From Pseudomonadota bacterium (GTDB taxonomy: Bacteria > Pseudomonadota > Gammaproteobacteria > Burkholderiales > Burkholderiaceae), in the NCBI GenBank assembly GCA_023441105.1, contig JAEZQX010000150.1, positions 1 to 18,788 on the forward strand: a DNA stretch of 18,788 nucleotides. The letters are read 5' to 3'. Shown in pieces: positions 1 to 8,118 of the stretch. How positions within the stretch are numbered: the stretch's first letter is position 1; the number at the start of each line of letters is the position of its first letter. The position numbers and the translations under genes were made by a program. The notes under the pieces are model-generated. The model was not told the DNA's origin, ran no database searches, and saw only the letters and a list, made by a program, of their open reading frames with translations.

Positions 1-2220
1 GTCATCGCCCGGCCGCTTGCTGATCGGATAGCCGAGCGACAGCTTCAGCGGCCCGATCGGCGACAGCCAGTTCAGGCCGAAACCGAACGAATAGCGCAGG
101 TCGGTAAGGTCGATGGTGGTCTCGAAGACGTTGCCGCCGTCGAGGAAGAGGAAGGTCCGGATGGTGCGGTCGTTGCCCGTGCCCGGCAGCGGGAAGAGGA
201 ACTCCGCGCTGGCCGCGAAGAGCGCCGTGCCGCCGATCGGGAGGTTGTCGACCGGATCCTTCGGCCCGAGGCTGTTGGGGCTGAAGCCGCGGACCGAGTT
301 GATGCCGCCGGCATAGAAGTTCTTGAACACCGGATAGGTCTTGTCCCCGAGGCTGCGGCCGTAGCCGACGTCGGCATTGAGCGCGAGGGTGTAGTCCTTG
401 GTGACCGGGATGTACCACTGGTGCTTGTAGGTGGCCTTGGCGTACTCCAGGTCCTGGCCCGGGAAGGTCGCCTCGACGTTGAAGCGCTGCAGCCGGCCGC
501 GGCTGGGGGTGAGCGCGCTGTCCCGCGAGTCCCGCACCCAGCCGATGACGCCGAGGAAGGCGCCGCTCGATTCGCCGTACTGGGCGATGTGGTCGACATA
601 GCGCTGCGGCAGGACCGTGCCGCCGGGAAGGATGGTGTTCTCCTCGCCGACCACGCCGATGTTGATCCGATCGAGCTCGGTATAGGGGATGCCGAAGCGC
701 AGGCCGACGCCGTTGGCGCGCAAGCGGTAGTCGCCCAGGCCCAGGTTCTGGGCATTGAAGGTGCGCGAGTAGACGTCGAACGACCGGCTCACCCCGCTCT
801 GCGTGAAGTAGGGCTGGACGAACGACAGCGACGCGGTACGCTGGGTTTCGCCGGTGTTGACCTCGACCGCCATGGTGTTGCCGGTGCCGAGGAAGTTGGG
901 CTCGTTGATCTGCGCGGAGATCAGGAACTTGTCGGTGCTCGAGAAGCCGACACCGAAGGTGAAGCTGCCGGTCTGCTGCTCGATGACGTTCACCAGCAGG
1001 TCGACCTGGTCGGGCGTGCCGGGCACCGGTTCGGTGTTGATGGTGACGTTCTGGAAGTAGCCGAGCCGCTCGATGCGGTCGCGCGACAGCTTGATGCGCT
1101 CGGAGTCGAACCAGGCGCCCTCGAACTGCCGGATCTCGCGGCGGATGACCTCGTCGCGCGTACGCTGGTTGCCGGAGATGATCACCCGCCGGACATAGGC
1201 GCGGCGACCGGGATCGACGTTGATGACGAACGATACCTGGCGGTTGTTGCGGTCGATCTCGGGCACCGGCGTGGCCGCCGCGAAGGCATAGCCGATCGCG
1301 CCGAGGGCATCGGTGATTGCCTTGGTGGTTTCGGTCAGCCGCTCGCCGGAGAAGGTGTCGCCGGGCTGCAGCTTGAAGAGCTTGCGGAACTGATCGTCAC
1401 GCCCGAGCGTGTTGCCGCCGAGCTGGATGTCCTTGACCGTGAAACGCTCGCCTTCCTTGATGGTCAGGGTCACGTACACGCCCTCGCGATCGGGATCGAT
1501 CGACACCTGGGTGGATTCGAGCGCGAACTCGAGATAGCCGCGGTTGAGGTAGAAGGAGCGTAGCGTCTCCAGGTCGCCGGCCAGCTTTTCGCGCGAGTAC
1601 TGGTCGGTCTTGGTGTACCAGGAAAGCCAGGTCGGCGTGGTCAGCTTCAGCTGGTCGAGCAGTTGTGACTCGGTGAAGGCCTTGTTGCCGATGATGCGTA
1701 TCTGGGCGATGCGGGCGTCGCCGCCCTCCTCGATGGCGAGTGCGATGCCGACCCGGTTGCGCTCGAGCGGCGTGACGGTGGAAGTGATCTTCACCGAATA
1801 CTTGCTGCGCGACAGGTACTGGCGCTTGATCTCCTGTTCGGCGCGCTCGAGCAGCGAGCGGTCGAAGATGCGCGCCTCGGCCAGGCCCGTGTCGCGCAGC
1901 GCCTTCTTGAGCGCCTCTTCCTCGAATTCCTTCGAGCCGCTGATGTCGACGGAGGCGATCGCCGGCCGTTCCTCGACGGTCACGATCAGCACGTCGCCGT
2001 CGACGCTCAGCCGGACGTCCTTGAAGAAGCCGGTGGCGAAAAGCGCCTTGACTGCCTCGGCGGCGTTGGAGTCGGTGACCCGGTCGCCGACCCGTATGGG
2101 CAGGTAGCCGAAGACGCTGCCGGCCTCGGTTCGCTGCAGGCCCTCGACGCGAATGTCGCGGACGACGAATGGTTCAAAGGCAAATGCCTGGCCTGCCATG
2201 AAAAGAGCCGCCATGCTCAA
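1..2220 (-). CDS. bamA: BamA, outer-membrane protein assembly factor (3' end beyond window)
   Basis: BamA is the Omp85-family core of the BAM complex and inserts beta-barrel proteins into the outer membrane. The frame is open from about 2220 to the left edge. A short hydrophobic segment ending in AFA (likely signal-peptidase site) is followed by five POTRA-like repeats, which begin FEPFVVRDIRVEGL and fill roughly residues 15-415. A C-terminal barrel follows, with the Omp85 VRGF motif at about 641-644 (counted from the ATG at 2214). The visible end, ...YPISKRPGDD, is probably only a dozen or so residues short of the natural C-terminus. The start is uncertain. The first ATG (2214) has GAGGAG 17 bases upstream, which is too far. 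The in-frame TTG at 2220 has it at 11. An in-frame CTG at 2241 would give the best signal peptide (positive RGAAR n-region). A TGA closes the frame further upstream. It is the last visible gene of the rpsB-to-bamA cluster, 122 bases after rseP. Confidence 0.96.
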   Translation of the reverse strand, partial: MSMAALFMAGQAFAFEPFVVRDIRVEGLQRTEAGSVFGYLPIRVGDRVTDSNAAEAVKALFATGFFKDVRLSVDGDVLIVTVEERPAIASVDISGSKEFEEEALKKALRDTGLAEARIFDRSLLERAEQEIKRQYLSRSKYSVKITSTVTPLERNRVGIALAIEEGGDARIAQIRIIGNKAFTESQLLDQLKLTTPTWLSWYTKTDQYSREKLAGDLETLRSFYLNRGYLEFALESTQVSIDPDREGVYVTLTIKEGERFTVKDIQLGGNTLGRDDQFRKLFKLQPGDTFSGERLTETTKAITDALGAIGYAFAAATPVPEIDRNNRQVSFVINVDPGRRAYVRRVIISGNQRTRDEVIRREIRQFEGAWFDSERIKLSRDRIERLGYFQNVTINTEPVPGTPDQVDLLVNVIEQQTGSFTFGVGFSSTDKFLISAQINEPNFLGTGNTMAVEVNTGETQRTASLSFVQPYFTQSGVSRSFDVYSRTFNAQNLGLGDYRLRANGVGLRFGIPYTELDRINIGVVGEENTILPGGTVLPQRYVDHIAQYGESSGAFLGVIGWVRDSRDSALTPSRGRLQRFNVEATFPGQDLEYAKATYKHQWYIPVTKDYTLALNADVGYGRSLGDKTYPVFKNFYAGGINSVRGFSPNSLGPKDPVDNLPIGGTALFAASAEFLFPLPGTGNDRTIRTFLFLDGGNVFETTIDLTDLRYSFGFGLNWLSPIGPLKLSLGYPISKRPGDD

Positions 2221-2275
2221 GAGTCTGGCGGCTCCTCGCAGGAGCGTTCTTGTGGGCGAAGGCTTGATACGCGAT

Positions 2276-2299
2276 GCCCCGGCGGCGCGGCGCCGGGGC
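2276..2299 (-). other. GC-rich hairpin in the rseP-bamA gap
   Basis: A perfect 9-bp inverted repeat (GCCCCGGCG at 2276-2284, CGCCGGGGC at 2291-2299) encloses a 6-base loop. It lies between the rseP stop and the bamA start. On the transcribed (minus) strand no U-run follows, so it is not a standard intrinsic terminator. It could be a processing or mRNA-stability element that sets bamA level separately from the upstream genes. Function is inferred only. Confidence 0.4.
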
Positions 2300-2342
2300 G
2301 CGCGCCGCGATCAATGGATAAGAACGCCTGACTGGAACATTG

Positions 2343-3692
2343 TCAGCTGAGCAATCGACTGAGGTCGTTGAACAGCGCGACAATCATCAAGCCGGCGACC
2401 ATGGCAAGTCCCACTTTCTGGGTCACCTGCATGAAGCGTTCCGACAGCGGTCGGCCCTTGATCGCTTCGAGCGCGTAATATACCAAATGCCCACCATCGA
2501 GAACCGGCACCGGTAACAAGTTCAGTACACCGAGGCTGACGCTGATCAGCGCCAGAAAGGCGACGTAGGCGAACCAGCCGATCTTCACCGACTGCCCCGC
2601 GAAATCGGCAATCGCCACCGGACCGGAAAGGTTCTTCCACGACAGGTCGCCGGTGGCCATCTTGCCCAGCATGCGCAGCGAGAAGATCGACATCTCCCAG
2701 GTCTTCTGCGCACCGTGCGCCAGGGCGTCGACCGGCCCCAGGTCCACCGTCACCATCTCGACACGCTGCTGCAGGGCGGCGCCGATCTTGCCAACCCGCG
2801 CGCCGGCGGCTTCGCCGGCAGCCGCCTCGGTCTCGCCGCGCGGCGTGACCTGGATCTGCAGCTCGGTGTCGCCGCGGCGGATGATGAACGGCAGCTGCTT
2901 GTCGGCGCTGGTACGGACGGTATCGATCAGGTCGCGGGCGCGACGGATGGGCTGGCCGGCAATGCTGACGATCTCGTCCCCCGGCTGCAGGCCGGCGGCC
3001 GCCGCCGCGCTGCCGCCGACGACGTTGCCGACCAGAACCGCCCCGGCCCGCAACTCCAGGCCGAGGGTGCGGGCGAAGTCACGTTCGAGCTCGCCCTCCG
3101 GCAGCGAGGCGGTCGCGATGGCCACGTTGCGCTCGCCGGCGGCGCCGCTGACGCGCAGCTGGATCGGCCGCTTCTCGACGATCCCGTCGATCATCCGCAG
3201 CCGCAGGTCGTTGAAGGTCGCCACCGGCTCGCCGTCGATGGCCAGCACCCGGTCGCCGTCGCTGATGCCGGCCGCGTGGGCGACGCTGCCGGCCGGCGGA
3301 TTGCCGAGCACCGGCGCCGGCTCCTCCAGCCCCGACATCGCCAGCACCCCATAAAGGACGATGGCCAGCAGGAAGTTGGCTGCCGGCCCGGCGACCACGA
3401 TGGCGCTTCGCCGGGCGAGCGACTGGCGGTTGAAGGCGCGGTGGGCTTCCTTGGGGTCGACGCTGCCGTCTTCGCGCTCGTCGAGCATCTTGACATAGCC
3501 GCCGAGCGGAATCGGCGACAGGCTCCATTCCGTGCGGTCCGGCCCGACCCGCCAGGTCAGCAGGGGCTTGCCGAAGCCGATGGAGAAGCGCAGGACCTTG
3601 ACGCCGCACCAGCGCGCCACGCTGTAGTGGCCGAGCTCGTGGATGAACACGAGCACCGCCAGCGCGAACAGGAAGGACAGCAGCGTAGTCAT
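2343..3692 (-). CDS. rseP: RseP, site-2 zinc metalloprotease
   Basis: RseP is an inner-membrane M50 protease. In the sigma-E pathway it makes the intramembrane cut of the anti-sigma factor RseA, and it also clears signal-peptide remnants. The ATG start gives 449 residues, usual for the family. Visible features are the zinc-binding HELGH motif at residues 18-22 in the first membrane helix, the conserved PLGGYVKM loop, and two tandem PDZ domains (about 132-192 and 217-282, each with an AG..GD core). The third zinc-ligand motif [11 protein letters not shown] follows at about 392-402, then C-terminal membrane helices. The start is the ATG at 3692, which overlaps the dxr stop as ATGA and has a GAAAGG Shine-Dalgarno 8 bases upstream. 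A GTG at 3701 would add three residues but is less well placed. Overlap with dxr suggests translational coupling. Linkage to bamA fits a shared envelope-stress role. Confidence 0.97.
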   Translation of the reverse strand: MTTLLSFLFALAVLVFIHELGHYSVARWCGVKVLRFSIGFGKPLLTWRVGPDRTEWSLSPIPLGGYVKMLDEREDGSVDPKEAHRAFNRQSLARRSAIVVAGPAANFLLAIVLYGVLAMSGLEEPAPVLGNPPAGSVAHAAGISDGDRVLAIDGEPVATFNDLRLRMIDGIVEKRPIQLRVSGAAGERNVAIATASLPEGELERDFARTLGLELRAGAVLVGNVVGGSAAAAAGLQPGDEIVSIAGQPIRRARDLIDTVRTSADKQLPFIIRRGDTELQIQVTPRGETEAAAGEAAGARVGKIGAALQQRVEMVTVDLGPVDALAHGAQKTWEMSIFSLRMLGKMATGDLSWKNLSGPVAIADFAGQSVKIGWFAYVAFLALISVSLGVLNLLPVPVLDGGHLVYYALEAIKGRPLSERFMQVTQKVGLAMVAGLMIVALFNDLSRLLS

Positions 3693-4879
3693 GGATGACA
3701 CCTTTCAAGCTGTTGCATGGCCAGCCGCCGCGACCGGCGGTCGAGATCCACGGCTTCTTCCAGCGAACCCGGCGCCTGGTGCTGCGGCATCGCCTCCAGC
3801 ACCGCCTGGTTGATCCGGGCAATATCGCTGAAGCGTATCCTGCCGGCGAGGAACTGCGCCACACCCACCTCGTTGGCCGCATTGAGCACACATGGGGCAC
3901 CGTCGCCGGCATGCAAGGCCTCGCGGGCAATCCGCAGGCACGGAAAGCGTGCCTCGTCCGGCGCCTCGAAGTCCAGCCGGCCGACGGCCGCCAGGTCCAG
4001 CAGCGAGGCGCCGCTGGCGATACGCTCAGGATAGCCCAGTGCGTGGGCGATGGGTACCCGCATATCCGGATTACCCAGCTGGGCGAGCACCGAGCCGTCG
4101 ACGTACTCGACCAGCGAGTGCACGATGCTCTGCGGGTGGATCAGCACGTCCAGCCGGGCGGCGGGCATGTCGAACAGGTAGTACGCCTCGATCAGTTCCA
4201 GCCCCTTGTTCATCATCGTTGCCGAATCGACCGAGATCTTGCGACCCATGCTCCACTTGGGATGGGCGCACGCCTGGTCGGGGGTCACCGCATCCAGCGC
4301 CGCCACCGGCGTGGTGCGGAACGGCCCGCCGGAGGCGGTCAGGATCAGCCGACGGACCGCCTGGCCGCGGGGCTGGCCGCCCTCTTGGCGCGGCGCCGGC
4401 AGGCACTGGAACAAGGCATTGTGTTCGCTGTCGATCGGCAGCAAAGCCACTTGCGACTGGCGGCAGGTCTGGATGAACAGCCGGCCGGCCATGACGATGG
4501 CTTCCTTGTTCGCCAGCATGACCGCCCGGCTGTGCCGGGCCGCGGCCAGCGTCGGGGCCAGGCCGGCCGCCCCGACGATCGCCGCCATGACGCAGTCGAT
4601 GCCGGGCGTGGCCGCCACCGCCACGACCTCGTCCGCTCCGACCGCCAGGCGGGTCGCCAGCCCCGCGGCGCGCAGGCTGGTTTCGATGCCGCCGGCCACC
4701 GCCGGGTCCGCGACCGCGATCACTTCCGGCCGATGGCGCTGCGCCAGCTGCAGCAGCTTGTCGACGTTGCGGTTCGCGGTCAGCGCATGGACCCGATAGC
4801 GGTCCGCGTTGCGCGCGACCACGTCGAGCGTGCTGTCGCCGATGGAGCCGGTGGCGCCAAGGATCGTGATGGTCTTCAT
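3689..4879 (-). CDS. dxr: 1-deoxy-D-xylulose 5-phosphate reductoisomerase
   Basis: Dxr (IspC) is the cytosolic NADPH- and divalent-metal-dependent enzyme that converts DXP to 2-C-methyl-D-erythritol 4-phosphate, the committed step of the MEP isoprenoid pathway. The 396 residues match the family. Visible features are the N-terminal dinucleotide-binding GATGSIG (8-14), ANKEA near 123-127, the metal site PIDSEHN with D150 and E152, and the flexible-loop segment HPKWSMG (206-212). The [11 protein letters not shown] helix carries the third metal ligand, E231. HPQSIVH (248-254) and a NAANEV motif in the C-terminal domain complete the set. It sits between cdsA and rseP, in the order frr-uppS-cdsA-dxr-rseP, so undecaprenyl carrier synthesis (UppS) and its precursor pathway are co-transcribed. 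The 3' end overlaps rseP by 4 bases. The start is overlapped by a tiny ORF at 4876-4947 that ends in the ATGA of dxr. Nothing essential is missing. Confidence 0.98.
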   Translation of the reverse strand: MKTITILGATGSIGDSTLDVVARNADRYRVHALTANRNVDKLLQLAQRHRPEVIAVADPAVAGGIETSLRAAGLATRLAVGADEVVAVAATPGIDCVMAAIVGAAGLAPTLAAARHSRAVMLANKEAIVMAGRLFIQTCRQSQVALLPIDSEHNALFQCLPAPRQEGGQPRGQAVRRLILTASGGPFRTTPVAALDAVTPDQACAHPKWSMGRKISVDSATMMNKGLELIEAYYLFDMPAARLDVLIHPQSIVHSLVEYVDGSVLAQLGNPDMRVPIAHALGYPERIASGASLLDLAAVGRLDFEAPDEARFPCLRIAREALHAGDGAPCVLNAANEVGVAQFLAGRIRFSDIARINQAVLEAMPQHQAPGSLEEAVDLDRRSRRLAMQQLERCHP

Positions 4880-4947
4880 CGGGCGCCGTGCTCCAGCGGG
4901 GGGCAGTGGTCGCGGGCGCCCGGTCGCTGGCGCGCCGCGTCGGTCAT
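4876..4947 (-). CDS. possible 23-codon coupling ORF between cdsA and dxr
   Basis: A very small ORF begins with an ATG whose ATGA overlaps the cdsA stop. It runs 23 codons ([10 protein letters not shown]..., ending LEHGAR) and stops with a TGA that overlaps the dxr start, again as ATGA. It therefore fills the cdsA-dxr gap exactly, with overlaps at both ends. A GGAG lies about 11 bases before the dxr ATG, inside this ORF. I recognise no domain, and the composition is that of ordinary GC-rich sequence. It may encode a peptide, may only carry ribosomes from cdsA to dxr, or may be chance in high-GC DNA. Confidence 0.25.
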   Translation of the reverse strand: MTDAARQRPGARDHCPPLEHGAR

Positions 4948-5789
4948 GCGAGAAGCCTCCAGAGCAGGAGGCATGCCGGCATGGTCGGGATCAGCGCATC
5001 GATCCGGTCGAGCACGCCCCCATGGCCGGGCAGCAGCCTGCCGCTGTCCTTGACGCCCCGGCTGCGCTTGAGCAGCGATTCGAACAGGTCGCCGACGATC
5101 GACAGCGCCACGATCAGGGTGAGTCCGAGCACCGTCAGCGCCGGTCCGGCCCGCTCGGCGAGGATGCTGCTGAGCACCGGAGCCTGCGGGTACAGCCACC
5201 AGGCGAGCGCCGCCACGACCAGCACCGTGGCCAGGCCGCCGAAGGCGCCTTCCCACGACTTCCCGGGGCTGACCCGCACGGCGAGCTTGCGCTTGCCGAA
5301 GGCGCGGCCGAAGAAGTAGGCGCCGATGTCGGCGCACCAGATGATCGCCATGGCCGAGAACACCAGGATGGGATGGATTAGCCGCAACTCGTAGATCGCC
5401 GCCCAGACGCACAGCATCGAGAACACCGCGAACGCGATCGCCAGCAGCGGCCGTGCATTGCCGATCCGCGCGGCCAGCACCGCCGGCAGCGCCATGCCGA
5501 CCCAGAGCAGCAGGTTCAGTACCAGGAGCGCCGCCAGCCAGGGCCCGGGCTGGCCTTCGCTGCCGCGCCAGGCCAGGTACGTCAGTCCCGCGAGGACGAT
5601 CAACCCGACGACCCGCACCGCTTCGCGCCGCGGTTGCGGCTGGACGGCAACCAGCATGCCCCATTCCCATCCGGCCGCCGCCATCACGGCCAGGGACAGC
5701 ACCCCCCACACCCAAGGCTGGGCGAAGAACAGCGCCCACAGGATGACGACCAGCAGGATGACGGCAGTGATGACGCGCTGGCGCAGCAT
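4944..5789 (-). CDS. cdsA: Phosphatidate cytidylyltransferase
   Basis: CdsA makes CDP-diacylglycerol from phosphatidic acid and CTP in the inner membrane, the branch point for all bacterial phospholipids. The 281 residues are typical. The protein is mostly hydrophobic, with about eight membrane segments starting at residue 7. The CDP-alcohol/CTP transferase signature occupies roughly residues 230-265 ([32 protein letters not shown]), with the conserved acidic residues D233 and D261 present. The upstream [16 protein letters not shown] segment, here beginning [12 protein letters not shown] at 151, and SPGKSWEG (174-181) are also family hallmarks. It follows uppS after a 74-base gap containing a hairpin, and overlaps the next small ORF or dxr leader at its stop. 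I see no strong Shine-Dalgarno before the ATG, so initiation may depend on read-through ribosomes. Confidence 0.97.
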   Translation of the reverse strand: MLRQRVITAVILLVVILWALFFAQPWVWGVLSLAVMAAAGWEWGMLVAVQPQPRREAVRVVGLIVLAGLTYLAWRGSEGQPGPWLAALLVLNLLLWVGMALPAVLAARIGNARPLLAIAFAVFSMLCVWAAIYELRLIHPILVFSAMAIIWCADIGAYFFGRAFGKRKLAVRVSPGKSWEGAFGGLATVLVVAALAWWLYPQAPVLSSILAERAGPALTVLGLTLIVALSIVGDLFESLLKRSRGVKDSGRLLPGHGGVLDRIDALIPTMPACLLLWRLLA

Positions 5790-5838
5790 GGCTCGCGGGC
5801 TAGCAGCGAAGCGAAGCGGCGACCAGCCCGCGGCAGGT

Positions 5839-5861
5839 GCGGCCGTTCATGGGACGGCCGC
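5839..5861 (-). other. perfect hairpin just after the uppS stop
   Basis: GCGGCCGT (5839-5846) and ACGGCCGC (5854-5861) form an 8-bp perfect stem with a 7-base loop. It starts two bases after the uppS stop codon on the transcribed strand. No U-run follows, so it is more likely an intercistronic stability or processing hairpin, or a weak attenuator, than a terminator. The downstream cdsA has no other evident promoter. Confidence 0.4.
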
Positions 5862-5863
5862 GC

Positions 5864-6631
5864 TCAGCCGGCTGCTGCTGCAAGCTGTCCGCCGGTCCGG
5901 CCGAAGCGGCGCTCGCGCTGCCGGTACCAGGTGATGGCTTCGTCGAGGGCCTCGGCGTTGAAATCCGGCCAGTAGCACTCGCAGAAGAAGAGTTCGGTAT
6001 AGGCCAGCTGCCACAACAGGAAGTTGCTGATGCGCTGCTCGCCGCCGGTGCGGATGAACAGGTCGGGTTCCGGGGCGAACGACAACGACAGGTACTGGGC
6101 AAGCTCGGATTCCGTGACCGGCGCAGCCACGTCGGCGCCGGCCGCCGCCCGCGCCCGGATCAGCGCGCTGGTGGCCTGCAGGATATCCCAGCGGCCGCCA
6201 TAGTTGGCCGCCACGGTCAGTGTCATGCGGCGGTTGCCGGCGGTGTTGCGCTCGGCATCCTCGATCAGGCGCTGCAGGCGCGGCTCGAAGCGGGTCACGT
6301 CGCCGACCACCCGCAGCCGGATGCCGTTGCGGTGCAACTGGTCGACCTCTCGTTGCAGGGCGGAAATGAACAGCCGCATCAGCAGCGACACCTCGTCGGC
6401 CGGGCGGCGCCAGTTCTCCGAACTGAAGGCGAACAGGGTCAGGTACTCGACGCCGAGGCGGGCGCAGCTTTCCACCGTCGACCGGACCGCCTCGACCCCC
6501 TTGCGATGGCCGGCTGCCCGCGGCAGATGGCGATCCGTGGCCCAGCGGCCGTTGCCGTCGAGGATGATGGCGATGTGGCGCGGTACCGGGCTGCCGCCGG
6601 GAATCGTCTGGGTGGAGCTGATGAAGGTCAT
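5864..6631 (-). CDS. uppS: Undecaprenyl diphosphate synthase (cis-prenyltransferase)
   Basis: UppS (IspU) condenses eight isopentenyl diphosphates onto farnesyl diphosphate in cis. The product is the C55 carrier for peptidoglycan and O-antigen. The protein has 255 residues, as expected. Motifs in order are [12 protein letters not shown] at 19-30 with the catalytic Asp at 25, the R..GH..G region at 38-45, FSSENW at 69-74, and [15 protein letters not shown] at 190-204 with the diphosphate-binding arginines. The WPDF motif follows at 221-224. It uses substrate derived from the Dxr pathway encoded three genes downstream. The gap after frr is 40 bases. An eight-codon ORF ends in an ATGA overlap with the uppS start, and no strong Shine-Dalgarno is evident directly upstream. 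The C-terminal tail (GGQLAAAAG) is low complexity and probably dispensable. Confidence 0.97.
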   Translation of the reverse strand: MTFISSTQTIPGGSPVPRHIAIILDGNGRWATDRHLPRAAGHRKGVEAVRSTVESCARLGVEYLTLFAFSSENWRRPADEVSLLMRLFISALQREVDQLHRNGIRLRVVGDVTRFEPRLQRLIEDAERNTAGNRRMTLTVAANYGGRWDILQATSALIRARAAAGADVAAPVTESELAQYLSLSFAPEPDLFIRTGGEQRISNFLLWQLAYTELFFCECYWPDFNAEALDEAITWYRQRERRFGRTGGQLAAAAG

Positions 6632-6654
6632 CGTCCGGCCAGCCTGCCGCTCAT
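6628..6654 (-). other. possible 8-codon leader ORF overlapping the uppS start
   Basis: ATG at 6654 opens MSGRLAGR and stops at a TGA sharing bases with the uppS ATG (ATGA overlap). An AGGG lies about 11 bases upstream of this ATG. It could deliver ribosomes to uppS, whose own Shine-Dalgarno is weak. At eight codons it could easily be chance, and no peptide function is implied. Confidence 0.2.
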
Positions 6655-6671
6655 GGTCGAGCCAACCCTGC

Positions 6672-7232
6672 TCAAACCGTCATCACCTCCTGTTCCTTGG
6701 CGACCAGCAGCTTGTCGATCTCCGCGACATAGCGGTCGGTCATCTTCTGGATGTCGTCCTGGGCGCGCCGCTCGTCATCCTCGGAGATTTCCTTGGCCTT
6801 GAACAGTTCCTTCAACTCGGCGTTGGCGTCCCGCCGCAGGCCACGGATGGCGATCTTGGCGTTCTCGCCTTCGTGCTTGACGACCTTGACCATCTCGCGG
6901 CGGCGTTCCTCCGACAACGGCGGCATCGGCACGCGGATCACCGTGCCCTGAGATTGCGGATTGAGCCCCAGGTCCGAATCGCGGATTGCCTTGTCGACCA
7001 CGGTGGCCATGTTCTTCTCCCAGACGGTCACGCTGAGCGTGCGGGCATCCACCAGGGTCACGTTGGCGACCTGGTTGAGCGGGGTGGAGTTGCCGTAGTA
7101 GTCGACGTGGATGTGGTCCAGCAGCCCGACGTGGGCGCGCCCGGTGCGGATCTTCGACAGGCTGGACTTGCAGGCCTCCAACGCCTTCTGCATCTTCCTG
7201 TCGGTCGACGGCTTGATTTCACTGATGGACAT
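6672..7232 (-). CDS. frr: Ribosome recycling factor
   Basis: RRF works with EF-G in the cytosol to split post-termination ribosomes. The 186 residues are exactly family length. Hallmarks are the N-terminal helix with [13 protein letters not shown] (27-39), the short domain II containing [17 protein letters not shown] and [19 protein letters not shown], and the long helical C-terminus ([18 protein letters not shown]...[19 protein letters not shown]). The start is well defined: an ATG preceded by a GGAGG Shine-Dalgarno (7238-7242) with a 5-base spacer, the clearest ribosome-binding site in the window. It follows pyrH after 39 bases, as in most Proteobacteria, and so belongs to the translation and nucleotide part of the cluster. 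Confidence 0.98.
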   Translation of the reverse strand: MSISEIKPSTDRKMQKALEACKSSLSKIRTGRAHVGLLDHIHVDYYGNSTPLNQVANVTLVDARTLSVTVWEKNMATVVDKAIRDSDLGLNPQSQGTVIRVPMPPLSEERRREMVKVVKHEGENAKIAIRGLRRDANAELKELFKAKEISEDDERRAQDDIQKMTDRYVAEIDKLLVAKEQEVMTV

Positions 7233-7271
7233 TCGTTCCTCCGGATGGCTTCGACCTGCGGCGAGCGGGCC

Positions 7272-8099
7272 TCAGACGTGCACCAGCGTCCCTTCGTCAT
7301 CGCCGCAGATGACGCGCACGAGGGCGCCGGGCTTGAATATCGAGAATACCTTGACCGGCAATTTCTGGTCGCGGCACAGGGCGAAGGCGGCGGCATCCAT
7401 CACCTTCAGGTTGCGGCTGATGGCATCGTCGAACGATATCTCGCGATAGCGGGTGGCCGACTTGTCCTTGACCGGGTCGGCGCTGTAGACGCCGTCCACC
7501 TTGGTCGCCTTGAGGATCATCTCGGCGTCGATCTCCGCGCCACGCAGCGCGGCGGCGGTATCGGTGGTGAAGAACGGGTTGCCGGTGCCGCCGGCGAAGA
7601 TCACCACCTTGCCCTCCTCCAGGTAGCGCAGCGCCTTGGGCCGGATGTAGGGCTCGACGATCTGCTCGATGTTGAGCGCCGACTGCACCCGGGCGGCGGC
7701 GCCGAGCTGGCGCAGCGCGTCCTGCAGGGCCAGCGCGTTCATCACGGTGGCGAGCATGCCCATGTAGTCGGCGGTGGCACGGTCCATGCCGGCGGCGCCG
7801 GTGGACACGCCGCGGAAGATGTTGCCGCCGCCGATCACGATGGCCAGCTCGACGCCGAGGCGCGTCACTTCCACGATCTGCGTGCACATCTGCTCGATCG
7901 TGTGGCGGTTGATGCCATAGCTGTCCTCGCCCATCAGGGCTTCACCGGACAGCTTGAGGAGGACGCGCCGGTAGGCGGGGTTGAGGCCGGCGGCGGCGGA
8001 CGCGGAGGCGCCTCCTGCTGCGGCGGCCGCACCGGCCGTGGCGGAGCCGGCGGATCCCGCGGCGGAGGAGCCGGCAGTCGCGGGCGTGACGTTGCTCAT
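7272..8099 (-). CDS. pyrH: UMP kinase with Ala/Gly/Ser-rich N-terminal extension
   Basis: PyrH phosphorylates UMP to UDP in pyrimidine biosynthesis. It is a hexameric amino-acid-kinase-fold enzyme regulated by GTP and UTP. The core begins near residue 42 ([15 protein letters not shown]) and shows the phosphate-binding IGGGNIFRG, the [15 protein letters not shown] segment, [13 protein letters not shown], and [12 protein letters not shown]. The usual length is about 238 residues and this protein has 275. The first 38 residues are almost entirely Ala, Gly, Ser and Thr. No ATG, GTG or TTG occurs in frame between the ATG at 8099 and the core, so the extension must be translated if the gene is read as given. 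The gap after tsf is 19 bases. Only a weak GGGA is seen upstream, which suggests coupling to tsf translation. Catalytic segments look intact. Confidence 0.97.
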   Translation of the reverse strand: MSNVTPATAGSSAAGSAGSATAGAAAAAGGASASAAAGLNPAYRRVLLKLSGEALMGEDSYGINRHTIEQMCTQIVEVTRLGVELAIVIGGGNIFRGVSTGAAGMDRATADYMGMLATVMNALALQDALRQLGAAARVQSALNIEQIVEPYIRPKALRYLEEGKVVIFAGGTGNPFFTTDTAAALRGAEIDAEMILKATKVDGVYSADPVKDKSATRYREISFDDAISRNLKVMDAAAFALCRDQKLPVKVFSIFKPGALVRVICGDDEGTLVHV

Positions 8100-8118
8100 G
8101 GGTGGGCCGTCCCGGCGA

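Noticed and set aside
3693..3701. GTG start for rseP three codons upstream
   Set aside because: The ATG at 3692 has good Shine-Dalgarno spacing and the common ATGA overlap with dxr.
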